The notes: generated by a model not told the origin, from the sequence alone. DNA of 64,000 nt from Staphylococcus sp. (GCA_023665865.1 JAMPDC010000001.1:1351989-1415988); one strand, 5' to 3'; shown: positions 52,116-61,379, counted from the first letter of the stretch. Program-made: numbers and translations.

Positions 52116-53232
52116 TTACTCTTCGGTGCCGGCAAATTCCATGAGGTAGGCCTTGATGAAAGCGTCGAGGTCGCCGTCCATCACACCGTTGACGTCGCTG
52201 GTCTGGTAGTTGGTGCGGTGATCCTTGACACGGCGGTCGTCAAAGACATAGCTGCGGATCTGTGAACCCCACTCGATCTTCATCTTGCCGGCCTCGATCT
52301 TGGCCTGTTCCTGGAGGCGGTGTTGCAGCTCCTTGTCGTAGAGAATTGAGCGGAGTTGGCGCATGGCGTTCTCCTTGTTCTTGGGCTGGTCACGCGTCTC
52401 GGTGTTTTCGATGAGGATTTCCTCCTGTTCGCCGGTGTATGGGTCGGTGAACTGATAGCGGAGACGGACGCCCGACTCCACCTTGTTGACGTTCTGACCG
52501 CCGGCACCACCCGAACGGAAAGTGTCCCACGAGAGGAGCGCCGGGTCGACCTTGACCTCGATGGTATCGTCGACCAAGGGGGTGACGAAGACGGAAGCAA
52601 ACGAGGTCATGCGCTTGCCCTGGGCATTGTAGGGGGAGACGCGGACGAGGCGGTGCACACCATTCTCGCTCTTGAGATAGCCATAGGCAAAATCGCCCTC
52701 GACGTTGATCGTACACGATTTGATGCCGGCTTCATCGCCTTCGAGAAGGTTGGCGATCGAAGTCTTGTAGCCGTGGCTCTCACACCAGCGGAGATACATG
52801 CGCATGAGCATCGAGGCCCAGTCCTGACTCTCGGTACCGCCGGCACCGGAGTTGATCTTTAGGACTACACCGAGCTTGTCCTCCTCGCGGCGGAGCATGT
52901 TGCGAAGCTCAAGCTTCTCGATCATGTCGATGGCTGTCGCATAGAGTCCGTCGATCTCGCTCTCCTCGACGAGACCCTCCTTGAGAAAGTCCCATGCGAG
53001 CTGAAGCTCATTGACGGTCTTGTCGATCTCCTCGTAGCCGTCGATCCATGCCTGGATGTCCTTGATTTTTTTCATCTGTGCCTGCGCTTCCTTGGGATGC
53101 TCCCAGAAGTCGGGCACGTGGGTGCGGAGTTCTTCCTCCTCTACTTGGATTTTCTTGCTGTCGATGTCAAAGATACCTCCTCAGCGCCAGCTTGCGCTCA
53201 AAAGTCTCTTTTAATTGTTCCTGGGTAATCAT
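52116..53232 (-). CDS. prfB: Peptide chain release factor 2, expressed by programmed +1 frameshift
   Basis: The first 21 codons run from the ATG at 53232 (MITQEQLKETFERKLALRRYL) to an in-frame TGA at 53169-53167. The second frame continues from GAC at 53168 (DIDSKKIQVEEEELRTH) to the stop at 52116, giving about 371 residues. The junction AGG AGG TAT CTT TGA C matches the classical RF2 frameshift site: an internal Shine-Dalgarno-like AGGAGG, the CTT slip codon and UGA. Low RF2 thus favours frameshifting and more RF2. The GGQ loop (GGAGGQNVN) is intact. The stop-recognition tripeptide reads Ser-Pro-Tyr rather than the textbook Ser-Pro-Phe. Confidence 0.95.
53165..53181 (-). other. Programmed +1 frameshift signal in prfB
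   Basis: On the minus strand: AGGAGG (53181-53176), TAT, CTT (53172-53170), TGA (53169-53167), C. One base is skipped after CTT to reach the main frame. Confidence 0.95.
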
Positions 53233-53284
53233 ATTTCTGTTACGATGAAACGGGTTAAAAATTCACTTGAATTAAATAATAGTG

Positions 53285-53292
53285 CAAATTTA
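53285..53292 (-). promoter_or_regulatory. -7 element of prfB
   Basis: TAAATTTG on the minus strand (53292-53285), about 53 bases upstream of the prfB start. It faces away from the promoter at 53305-53312. Confidence 0.6.
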
Positions 53293-53304
53293 CGCATATT
53301 TTAT

Positions 53305-53312
53305 TAATTTTG
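53305..53312 (+). promoter_or_regulatory. -7 element of the exchanger gene
   Basis: An exact TAATTTTG that ends only 4 bases before the ATG at 53317, so transcription would begin at or within the start codon. Confidence 0.5.
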
Positions 53313-53316
53313 CAGC

Positions 53317-54978
53317 ATGCAATGGATAACAGACCTCTTCTTCAGCCACACGGCTCTTCAGGCGGTGATAATCATCTCGATAATCATCGCTGTCGGACTC
53401 GCATTCGGTAAAATCCGGGTCTGGGGCATCTCGCTCGGGGTCACTTTCGTGTTTTTCGCGGGTATCCTCGCGGGACATATCGGTCTGTCGATCGACCCGA
53501 CCATCCTGCACTACACCGAAAACCTCGGTCTTGTCCTCTTTGTCTACGAACTGGGCCTGAAAGTGGGTCCCGGCTTCTTCGGGTCTTTCCGCAAAGGTGG
53601 ACTGGAGCTCAATCTGCTCGGTCTGGGAGTGCTCTTGATAGGGACAGTGATGGCTGTGCTCTGTACAGTGTGTCTCGGTGTGCCCATAGGCGAGGCCACC
53701 GGTCTGCTCTGCGGGGCCACCACCAACACCCCGGCTCTCGGCGCTGCCCAGCAGGCTCTTGAGCAGGTTGGCATGTCGGCCAACGGCGCAGCTCTGAGCT
53801 GTGCGGTGACCTATCCGCTCGGCGTCGTGGGTGTGATCCTCGCCATCATACTTCTGCGCAAACTGCTCATGCGCAAAGGAGAACCGCTCTCCACACCGGT
53901 CGACGACGGTGAGACGACGTTCATTGCCGAATTCAAGGTCTGCAATCCTGCCATCTACGACATGACTGTCCGCGAAATCTCGGCAGTCTCAAAGACCAAG
54001 TTTGTCATCTCGCGCCTGTGGCGCAACGACACCGTGAGCCTCCCCGACTCCGACACCGTGCTCCATAAGGATGACCATCTGCTCGTCATCACTACCCCGG
54101 AAGACACCCCCAAACTGAAAGTGCTCTTCGGCAAGCAGGAGGCACGCGACTGGAACAAGAAGGATATCGACTGGAATTCCATAGACAATCAGCTCATAGC
54201 CCGGCGCATCGTCATCAGCCGCCCGGCCATCAACGGCAAGAAGCTTGGCTCGCTGCGCCTGCGCAACCAATATCACATCAACATCAGCCGCATCAGCCGC
54301 AGCGGTCTGAATCTGCTTGCGACTCCGGAGCTGATACTTCAGCTTGGCGACGTGCTCAATGTGGTCGGCAGTGCGGCCGACATCGAAAAGGTGGAACAGA
54401 TACTCGGCAACACAGAAGTAAAGCTCAAGGATCCAAACCTTGGAGCCATCTTCATCGGCATAGTGCTCGGTCTGGTCATCGGCTCCATTCCCATCATGGT
54501 ACCCGGCATCTCCACCCCGATCAAACTCGGCCTCGCCGGCGGTCCGATCATAGTCGGGATCCTCATCGGACGCTTCGGCCCGCAATTCCGCCTCGTCACA
54601 TACACCACACGCAGCGCCAACCTCATGCTGCGCGGAATCGGCCTGTCGCTCTATCTCGCCTGTCTCGGTCTCGAAGCCGGCGCGCATTTCATCGACACCA
54701 TCATGCGTCCGGAGGGACTGATGTGGATTCTGCTCGGCTTTCTCATCACCATTGTCCCGGTCATCATCATGGGTTCGGTAGCTATGAAATTCTTGCGTCT
54801 CGACTTCGGTCTCACCTGCGGTATGCTCTGCGGAAGCATGGCCAATCCGATGGCACTCAACTATGCCAACGACATTGTCCCCGGCGACTATGCGACCGTC
54901 AGCTATGCTACCGTCTACCCGCTCTCGATGTTCTGCCGAGTCATCGTGGCTCAACTCATCATCCTTTGCTTTCTGTAG
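53317..54978 (+). CDS. Aspartate:alanine exchanger family transporter (AspT/YidE-like)
   Basis: A 553-residue membrane protein. Two hydrophobic repeats (about 1-185 and 370-553) of the AspT/YidE duplication family flank two cytoplasmic TrkA-C-type regulatory domains (about 200-360; sequences such as HLLVITTPEDTPKL and LGDVLNVVGSAADI). The conserved GLLCGATTNTPAL and the repeat-2 equivalent CGMLCGSMANPMALNYA are present. AspT exchanges aspartate for alanine, making proton motive force; other members have other amino-acid or dicarboxylate substrates. It converges on glsA. Confidence 0.9.
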   Translation: MQWITDLFFSHTALQAVIIISIIIAVGLAFGKIRVWGISLGVTFVFFAGILAGHIGLSIDPTILHYTENLGLVLFVYELGLKVGPGFFGSFRKGGLELNLLGLGVLLIGTVMAVLCTVCLGVPIGEATGLLCGATTNTPALGAAQQALEQVGMSANGAALSCAVTYPLGVVGVILAIILLRKLLMRKGEPLSTPVDDGETTFIAEFKVCNPAIYDMTVREISAVSKTKFVISRLWRNDTVSLPDSDTVLHKDDHLLVITTPEDTPKLKVLFGKQEARDWNKKDIDWNSIDNQLIARRIVISRPAINGKKLGSLRLRNQYHINISRISRSGLNLLATPELILQLGDVLNVVGSAADIEKVEQILGNTEVKLKDPNLGAIFIGIVLGLVIGSIPIMVPGISTPIKLGLAGGPIIVGILIGRFGPQFRLVTYTTRSANLMLRGIGLSLYLACLGLEAGAHFIDTIMRPEGLMWILLGFLITIVPVIIMGSVAMKFLRLDFGLTCGMLCGSMANPMALNYANDIVPGDYATVSYATVYPLSMFCRVIVAQLIILCFL

Positions 54979-55026
54979 TCCACCTTTTATATATAATTAA
55001 GGTGTCATAAAAAAGAAACGGGCCAA

Positions 55027-55941
55027 TCAGAAGATTGACTCGTTGGTATGCGTTGTCAGAAGTTCGAGAGCTTTCATCCCCATCACAGAATTGCCCTTTT
55101 CGTTGAGCCGCGGACACCACGTGGCCACGGCATAGCGCTTCGGATAGACTGCTCCTATGCCTCCGCCGACACCGCTCTTGCCCGGCAGTCCGACGAGATA
55201 GGAATATTCGCCCGCGTCGTTGTAGAATCCACAGGTCTGCATGATGGCATTGATCCGCTTGACCTGTGAAGATGTCAGGCCGACGTCGCCGAAACGAAAC
55301 TCCCTGTCGCGGTCGGCAAAGGGGAGAAATGCACGCGAGAGCTGGCAGCAATTCATCTCGACCGAACATTGCAGGAAGTAGAAACGGAGGACGGCCTCGA
55401 TGTCGTTGGCAAGATTGCCGTAATATTTGAGCATATTGGCGATCGCAGCATTGATATAGCCTTTCTCGCGCTCCGAAGCGGCGACCTCGCGGTTGTAGTC
55501 GACGGTCTTGTCTCCAGAAATCTCCCTGATAAAAGCAAGATAATCTTCTTCGGGATTGTCGAGGCGCGACATCAGAATGTCGGCAAGCACGATCGCGCCG
55601 GCGTTGATGAACGGATTGCGTGGGATACCTCTGTCAAGCTCAAGCTGGATGAGCGAGTTGAAGGCTGCGCCCGATGGCTCCTTCCCCACCCGTGTCCAGA
55701 GGCCCTCGCCGAGAAACGACAGCGCCATTGACAGAGAGAAGACCTTAGTGACACTCTGGATTGAAAACCGCTCGCCGACGTCGCCCCACTCGTAGATCTG
55801 ACCACCGGTCGTGGTGATGCAGATTCCGAAACGGTCTGGATTGACCTTGGCCAGAGCAGGGATATAGTCGGCCTGGCACCCGACAGTGCGCAGCGGTTCG
55901 ATCTCCGCTGCAATTTCCGATAAGATTTTTCTGTAGTCCAT
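55027..55941 (-). CDS. glsA: Glutaminase A
   Basis: A 304-residue enzyme from the ATG at 55941 (MDYRKILSEIAAEI); the longer frame to 56007 overlaps truA. The serine-beta-lactamase-like active site is Ser63-Val-Thr-Lys66 in FSIQSVTKVFSL; NPFINAGAIV, YNREVAASE and GLPGKSGVGGGI are also present. It hydrolyses glutamine to glutamate and ammonia, and in enteric bacteria supports acid resistance. It starts 5 bases after truA in the speA-truA-glsA run. Confidence 0.95.
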   Translation of the reverse strand: MDYRKILSEIAAEIEPLRTVGCQADYIPALAKVNPDRFGICITTTGGQIYEWGDVGERFSIQSVTKVFSLSMALSFLGEGLWTRVGKEPSGAAFNSLIQLELDRGIPRNPFINAGAIVLADILMSRLDNPEEDYLAFIREISGDKTVDYNREVAASEREKGYINAAIANMLKYYGNLANDIEAVLRFYFLQCSVEMNCCQLSRAFLPFADRDREFRFGDVGLTSSQVKRINAIMQTCGFYNDAGEYSYLVGLPGKSGVGGGIGAVYPKRYAVATWCPRLNEKGNSVMGMKALELLTTHTNESIF

Positions 55942-55946
55942 AGCTA

Positions 55947-56687
55947 TCAATATGTCACTTCCCAGAGATAGAGAGCGTGGCCGGGCATCGATGTCCCGGC
56001 GGCACAACGGTCACGCCTGACAATAACTTCGGCAAATTCACCGACAGTCATCTTCCCGCGCCCCACGTCGACAAGAGTCCCGACGACAGCTCTGACCATG
56101 TTGCGCAGGAAACGGTCGGCAGTGATGACGAAAACCCAGGCTCCGTCGCCGAGAGGTTGCCACTCGGCGCGGGTGACGCGACAGATATTGGTCTTGGCAT
56201 CAGTGTGGAGCTTGGCGAAAGATGTGAAGTCGGAGGTCGAGAGGAGCAGCGCTGCAGCCTCGTTCATCTTTGCGAAATCGAGATTTTCGGGAGCTTTCCA
56301 CGAGAGAGGGTAGAAGAAGGGAGACTTCCGCGTCACGGCGTAGTAGTGGTAGGTGCGCGAGGTGGCGTCGAAACGGGCGTGCTTGTCCGGTTCGACTTCA
56401 TAGATCTCCTCGATGGCTATATCCTTGCCGACGATAGCGTTGAGCTTGCGCACAAGTCCCGACGGTTGGTCAAGGGGCTCCTCGAGGTCAAAGTGGGCCA
56501 CCATCATGCGTGCATTGACGCCCGTGTCGGTGCGCCCGGCACCGACGATCTTCATCCCGCGGCGCATGACGGTCGACAGCGCGTCCTCGATGACCGACTG
56601 GACTGTCACCTCTCCCGGCTGACACTGCCAGCCGTGGAAAGGAGCGCCCCGGTAGGCCAGACGCATGAAGTATCTCGTCTGTCCCAC
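55947..56687 (-). CDS. truA: tRNA pseudouridine(38-40) synthase
   Basis: A 246-residue protein. A GTG start at 56687 is chosen: it comes 5 bases after the speA stop and keeps the conserved RYFMRLAYRGAPFHGWQ beginning intact, whereas the ATG at 56666 would remove part of it and upstream frames overlap speA. Catalytic Asp54 lies in GAGRTDTGVNA. It isomerises uridines 38-40 in tRNA anticodon stems. Confidence 0.93.
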   Translation of the reverse strand: MGQTRYFMRLAYRGAPFHGWQCQPGEVTVQSVIEDALSTVMRRGMKIVGAGRTDTGVNARMMVAHFDLEEPLDQPSGLVRKLNAIVGKDIAIEEIYEVEPDKHARFDATSRTYHYYAVTRKSPFFYPLSWKAPENLDFAKMNEAAALLLSTSDFTSFAKLHTDAKTNICRVTRAEWQPLGDGAWVFVITADRFLRNMVRAVVGTLVDVGRGKMTVGEFAEVIVRRDRCAAGTSMPGHALYLWEVTY

Positions 56688-56692
56688 GGCCG

Positions 56693-58594
56693 TCAGTCTT
56701 TTTCGATGTAAGTGTAGCCGTAGAGGCCCGAGCGGTAGTTGCTGAGAAACTCGCGGCCCTCTTCGGGGGTGATTTTGCCCGATTTCATCGACGATGTAAC
56801 CCAAGCCTCGACGTTGCGGACGAGTTTCTTGGGGTTGAACTGCACATAGTCGAGCACATCGGCCACAGTCTCGCCGTCGATGATGCGGTCGATCTCATAG
56901 CGGTCTTTGTAGACGGAGATATGGACGGCATTTGTGTCGCCGAAGAGGTTGTGCATGTCGCCGAGGATCTCCTGATAGGCTCCGACGAGAAACACTCCGA
57001 GATAGTATGGGTCGCCCGGCTTCACGGGATGAACCGGAAGGGCGTTTGCAACACCGCCGTGGTTGGAGATGAAGTTTGAGATCTTGCCGTCGCTGTCGCA
57101 AGTGATGTCCTGCAGCGTGCAGGTGCGTGTTGGTTTCTCGTCGAGGCGAGAGAGCGGTATGATGGGAAACACCTGGTCGATAGCCCAGGAGTCGGTCAGA
57201 GACTGGAAGAGGGAGAAGTTGCAGAAATATTTGTCGGGCACCATCTTGGCAACCTTGCGCAACTCCTCGGGCGCATGCTTCATGCCGGCGGCGATGTCGC
57301 CGACCTCGCGGGCTATGCTCCAGAAAAGTTCCTCGATCTGAGCGCGGGTGCGGAGGTCGAGCATGCCGAGGCTGAAGAGGTCGAGCGCTTCCTCGCGGAT
57401 CTGGAGAGCGTCGTGCCAGCTCTCGAGCAGGCGCTGCTGGTCGAGCTTGTCCCAGATCTCATAGAGCTCCTTGGCAAGCTCATGGTCTGTATCCTGAATA
57501 TCCTTTGAGTCTTTCCAGAAGGGGAGCTGGGTAGTCTCGAGCACTTCAAAGACGAGCACCGAATGGTGGGCGGTCAGCGAGCGACCGCTCTCGTTGATGA
57601 TGTTCGGCTGCTTGATGCCGTTTTTGGCACAGGCATCGACGATGGTAGAGACGGCATCGTTGGCATACTCCTGGATGCTATAGTTCATCGAGCTGCCGGA
57701 GGCTGAGTTGCGGGTGCCGTCGTAGTCGACACCGAGGCCACCGCCTATGTCCATGAAGTCGATGTCAAAGCCCATGTTTGTAAGCTGCACGTAGAACTGC
57801 GCAGCCTCGCGGATGGCAGTCTTGATGCGGCGGATTTTGGTGATCTGGCTACCGATGTGGAAATGGATGAGCTTCAGACAGTGCATCATCTTGTTGCGCT
57901 CCATGAAGTCGAGGGCTTCGAGGAGCTCCGAGGAATTGAGGCCGAATTTCGAGACGTCGCCGCCACTTGTCTCCCACTTTCCCGAACCGGAGGAAGCGAG
58001 TTTGATACGGATGCCGACATTAGGATCTATGCCGATGCGCTTGGCCACCTCCGAGATGATGCGCAGTTCGTTGAGCTTCTCGACGACGAGATAGATCCTG
58101 CGTCCCATCTTCTGGGCGAGCAAAGCCAGCTCGATATAGGTCTGATCCTTGTAACCGTTGCAGATGATGAGCGCGTTTTCCTTTATATTTGTCGCAAGCA
58201 CGGCGTGGAGCTCAGGCTTGGAGCCGGCTTCGAGACCTATGTTGAACTTCTCGCCGTGGGTGACGATCTCCTCCACGACCGGACGCATCTGGTTGACTTT
58301 GATGGGATAGATGATGTAGTTCTTACCATCATAGTTATACTCCTTGGATGCGACAGCAAAGCAGTTGGAAATTTTTTCGATACGGTTGTCGAGAATATCC
58401 GGGAAACGCAGGAGCACCGGCGAAGTGATGTCTCTCACCTGGAGCTCGTCCATCACTTCACGCAGGTCAACAGATGCAAATCCCTCACGGGGGGTCACGG
58501 CGACGTTGCCTTTCTCGTTGATTGAGAAATATTTCCGTCCCCAACCCTGAATGTTATACAGCTCTTCGCTGTCCTCAATGCGCCATTTTCTCAT
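56693..58594 (-). CDS. speA: Biosynthetic arginine decarboxylase
   Basis: A 633-residue PLP enzyme of fold III from the ATG at 58594 (MRKWRIEDSEELYNIQGWG); a TTG two codons upstream is rejected. The PLP lysine is Lys99 in YPIKVNQM, followed by EAGSKPELHAVL, DIGGGLGVDYDGT and ESGRSLTAHHSVLVFEV. It makes agmatine from arginine as the first step to putrescine/spermidine. It heads a run with truA and glsA. Confidence 0.96.
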   Translation of the reverse strand: MRKWRIEDSEELYNIQGWGRKYFSINEKGNVAVTPREGFASVDLREVMDELQVRDITSPVLLRFPDILDNRIEKISNCFAVASKEYNYDGKNYIIYPIKVNQMRPVVEEIVTHGEKFNIGLEAGSKPELHAVLATNIKENALIICNGYKDQTYIELALLAQKMGRRIYLVVEKLNELRIISEVAKRIGIDPNVGIRIKLASSGSGKWETSGGDVSKFGLNSSELLEALDFMERNKMMHCLKLIHFHIGSQITKIRRIKTAIREAAQFYVQLTNMGFDIDFMDIGGGLGVDYDGTRNSASGSSMNYSIQEYANDAVSTIVDACAKNGIKQPNIINESGRSLTAHHSVLVFEVLETTQLPFWKDSKDIQDTDHELAKELYEIWDKLDQQRLLESWHDALQIREEALDLFSLGMLDLRTRAQIEELFWSIAREVGDIAAGMKHAPEELRKVAKMVPDKYFCNFSLFQSLTDSWAIDQVFPIIPLSRLDEKPTRTCTLQDITCDSDGKISNFISNHGGVANALPVHPVKPGDPYYLGVFLVGAYQEILGDMHNLFGDTNAVHISVYKDRYEIDRIIDGETVADVLDYVQFNPKKLVRNVEAWVTSSMKSGKITPEEGREFLSNYRSGLYGYTYIEKD

Positions 58595-58653
58595 CGGCAA
58601 TCTTCGATTAAATAATAATATATATAAATAGGTATGGATATGATATCACCGAA

Positions 58654-58661
58654 CAAAAGTA
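58654..58661 (-). promoter_or_regulatory. -7 element of speA
   Basis: TACTTTTG on the minus strand (58661-58654), about 60 bases upstream of the speA start; no clear -33 element. Confidence 0.5.
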
Positions 58662-58709
58662 CAATTAATTCACGAAAACAGCCATTTTTTAAACATTATT
58701 TTTTTAAAA

Positions 58710-58742
58710 TTTGGTATATTAACGATAAAGGTTGTATCTTTG
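58710..58742 (+). promoter_or_regulatory. Promoter of the TPR lipoprotein gene
   Basis: TTTG (58710-58713), 21 bases, then an exact TATCTTTG (58735-58742). Confidence 0.75.
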
Positions 58743-58806
58743 CTACTGAATTGCGTCTGATTTATATTAACGTAACTCATATACTATAACCCCACATTTT
58801 TTTGCT

Positions 58807-60492
58807 ATGGACAAAAAATCCGCTTTCTCTATGCTCCTTGGCTCGGCTCTCATGCTGACAGGATGCGGAAAAAAGATGAATCAGTTTGCTGCTGATTACT
58901 TCTCAACCAACCCCAACCCCCTCGAAGTAGTAGGGCAGAACGTACCCGCTACCGTAACCGGTAACATTCCCCCGAAGTTCTTCGTGAAGAATGCTACAGT
59001 CACCGTCACTCCCTATCTTACCTTTGACAACACCGAACTCGCCGGCAGCTCAATGACCTTCCAGGGCGAAAAGGTGCGTGGCAACAACCGTGTCATCTCT
59101 TACGACAACGGCGGTACAGTGACTATCCCCGTCAACTACGTCTACAAGCCCGAAATGCAGCGCTCTGAGCTCTACCTCGGTTTCACTGTAGACCAGAAAG
59201 GCAAACAGTATGTGCTTCCCCGCGTGAAAGTCGCTGACGGCATCATCGCCACCGCAGCTCTCGCCGACGCAGGTTCTGTAGATCCCGCTCTCGCAGCCGA
59301 CAAATTCCAGCGCATCATCAACGAAAAATACAAGGCAGACATCCTCTTCCTTATCAACGTTGCCAACCTCCGCGACAACCAGCTCAACTCTGAAGAGATG
59401 AAGGCTTGGAACGAGCAGGTAGCAGCCGCCAACGCTGATGACCGCCGCGAAATCAAGGAACTCAACATCGAGTCCTACGCTTCACCCGACGGCCCCTATG
59501 ACTTCAACGCACAGCTCGCTGAAAAGCGTGAATCAAACACCAAGGGCTATCTCGAGAAGAAACTCAAGAAAGACAACATCACCGAATTCGGCGAACTCAC
59601 CGCTAACTTCACTCCCGAAGACTGGGAAGGCTTCCAGAAGCTCGTCTCTGAAAGCAACATCCAGGACAAAGACCTCATCCTCAGCGTCCTCAAGATGTAT
59701 AAGGATCCCGAAGTACGCGACCGCGAAATCCGCAACATGTCAAGCGTATTCGATGAACTCGCCGAGACTATCCTCCCCCGCCTCCGCTACTCTCGCCTGA
59801 CCGCCTCTATTGACGTCATCGGCAAGAGCGACGCTGAGATCAACGCTGCATTCGACAAGGATCCCTCAACCCTCACCGTTGACGAAATCCTCTATGCCGC
59901 TACCCTCACCAACGACCTCAACCGCAAGAAATCAATCTACGCTGCTGCTGCCAAGCTCTATCCCAACGACTACCGTTGCTTCAACGACCTCGGTATGGTG
60001 CTCTACCAGCAGGGTGACTACGACGGCGCTATGTCTAACTTCAAGAAGGCTGCCGCCATCAATCCTTCAGCTCCCGAAGCTCAGATGAACCAGGGTCTCG
60101 TTGCCCTTCTCAACAATGACTTCCGCGCTGCAAACCAGGCCTTCGGCAAGGCAGGTGGTCTCCCCGAACTCGGCTCTGCCCTCGGTGTCTACTACCTCCA
60201 GCAGGGTGACGTCAACGCAGCTGTCAAGGCTTTCGGCGACACCAAGAACAACAATGCAGCTCTCGCCCAGATCCTCAGCAAGGACTACAGCAAGGCTAAG
60301 AACACTCTTTCTGCTATCCAGAACCCCGACGCCACCACTTACTATCTGATGGCCGTCCTCGGTGCCCGCACCAACAACGAGCAGATCGTGCTTTCTAACC
60401 TCCGTCAGGCCATCAAGCTCGACAACACTGTTGCCAAGCAGGCTGCCAAGGACCTCGAATTCGCTCCCTTCAATCTCTCTTCTGTTCTCTAA
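58807..60492 (+). CDS. TPR-containing OmpA-like lipoprotein
   Basis: A 561-residue protein with lipobox LTGC (Cys20). About residues 40-150 are beta-rich. About 200-260 resemble an OmpA-type periplasmic domain (IKELNIESYASPDGPYDFNAQLAEKR). About 370-520 are TPR helices (YRCFNDLGMVLYQQGDYDGAMSNFKKAAAINP). This arrangement is typical of an abundant Bacteroidales outer membrane lipoprotein thought to link outer membrane and cell wall. The codon use is highly biased (GAC, AAG, CTC), as for strongly expressed genes, and it has a consensus promoter and a strong terminator. Confidence 0.85.
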   Translation: MDKKSAFSMLLGSALMLTGCGKKMNQFAADYFSTNPNPLEVVGQNVPATVTGNIPPKFFVKNATVTVTPYLTFDNTELAGSSMTFQGEKVRGNNRVISYDNGGTVTIPVNYVYKPEMQRSELYLGFTVDQKGKQYVLPRVKVADGIIATAALADAGSVDPALAADKFQRIINEKYKADILFLINVANLRDNQLNSEEMKAWNEQVAAANADDRREIKELNIESYASPDGPYDFNAQLAEKRESNTKGYLEKKLKKDNITEFGELTANFTPEDWEGFQKLVSESNIQDKDLILSVLKMYKDPEVRDREIRNMSSVFDELAETILPRLRYSRLTASIDVIGKSDAEINAAFDKDPSTLTVDEILYAATLTNDLNRKKSIYAAAAKLYPNDYRCFNDLGMVLYQQGDYDGAMSNFKKAAAINPSAPEAQMNQGLVALLNNDFRAANQAFGKAGGLPELGSALGVYYLQQGDVNAAVKAFGDTKNNNAALAQILSKDYSKAKNTLSAIQNPDATTYYLMAVLGARTNNEQIVLSNLRQAIKLDNTVAKQAAKDLEFAPFNLSSVL

Positions 60493-60517
60493 TCAGACGA
60501 TAGAATTGTAAGCATAG

Positions 60518-60560
60518 CCTCCGGCCTCCGGTATCCACTCCGGATGCCGGAGGTTTTTCT
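60518..60560 (+). terminator. Intrinsic terminator after the TPR lipoprotein gene
   Basis: A GC-rich 14-base stem with one mismatch (60518-60531 with 60540-60553) and a long T-rich tail. Confidence 0.9.
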
Positions 60561-60652
60561 TTTTTTCGCCCCGCCGCAACCAACCATCATGAGCCGCAAA
60601 ACGTTGTTGAATATATACGGATCAACTCACCTTCATCACCAGGCAAACCATT

Positions 60653-61354
60653 ATGACAGAGGGAACTTCAAGCCACAGGCTCCACCACTACATCACGGCC
60701 GCGACGAGATGGATCATCATCACCTTGTCGGTCATGCTGATCGTGTTTATCTCGATCGATACATTCAACGGGATCAATTTTCTCGAAAACCACCGGTATA
60801 TGGTGTTTCAATTCTGGGTCTGCGTCATCTTCATGGCCGACTTCATCTTCGAGCTCGCCATCTCGTCCGACAAATGGCACTTCGTCAGGACTAAGTTTCT
60901 ATTTTTCCTCCTCTCCATCCCCTATCTCAACCTCATCAGTCTTCTGCATATCGAGCTGACGGACCAGCAGCTGTTTTTCATCCGCTTCATCCCTCTCGCA
61001 CGCGGAGTCATGGCCATGGTCATAGTGGTCGGAGCCTTCTCGCGCAACAAACTGACATCATTCCTCTCGTCCTACATCATCACCCTCGCCTCGTTCATCT
61101 ACCTCGGTAGCCTCATCTTCTACTACTGCGAGAGCGGGGCCAACAGCGAGGTGACCGACTTCGGCTCGGCGCTGTGGTGGGCGTGCATGAACGCCACTAC
61201 TCTCGGATGTGACATCTATCCCGTGACAGTCCCCGGGAAAGTGCTCGGGTGCATCCTGTCGGTCGGGGGCATCATCATGTTTCCTCTCTTCACGGTCTAC
61301 ATCACCTCACTTATACGCAACTACGCAAAATCCCACAAAATTTATCAGCAATAA
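60653..61354 (+). CDS. Two-pore-loop-type ion channel family protein with atypical filter
   Basis: A 233-residue membrane protein with about six hydrophobic segments, including an Arg-poor voltage-sensor-like part (about 45-130; only RFIPLARG remains S4-like). The S5-pore-S6 region (about 138-225) ends with a helix like those of K+ channels (GKVLGCILSVGGIIMFPLF). The selectivity-filter position reads Thr-Leu-Gly-Cys-Asp-Ile (residues 183-188, before YPVT) instead of T-V-G-Y-G-D. It belongs to the ion-transport/K-channel superfamily, but its ion selectivity cannot be assumed. Confidence 0.8.
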   Translation: MTEGTSSHRLHHYITAATRWIIITLSVMLIVFISIDTFNGINFLENHRYMVFQFWVCVIFMADFIFELAISSDKWHFVRTKFLFFLLSIPYLNLISLLHIELTDQQLFFIRFIPLARGVMAMVIVVGAFSRNKLTSFLSSYIITLASFIYLGSLIFYYCESGANSEVTDFGSALWWACMNATTLGCDIYPVTVPGKVLGCILSVGGIIMFPLFTVYITSLIRNYAKSHKIYQQ

Positions 61355-61379
61355 ATTTTCCCACACACTCAAAAAACCG

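Noticed and set aside
53117..53232. prfB as a frameshifted pseudogene
   Set aside because: The disruption coincides exactly with the conserved programmed frameshift signal and the rest of the protein is intact.
54981..55004. CACCTT/AAGGTG hairpin between the exchanger gene and glsA
   Set aside because: Only a 6-bp AT-rich stem with no T run on either strand; too weak to call a terminator.
55977..56711. 244-aa open frame on the plus strand opposite truA
   Set aside because: Antisense shadow of truA; low-complexity charged translation without motifs.
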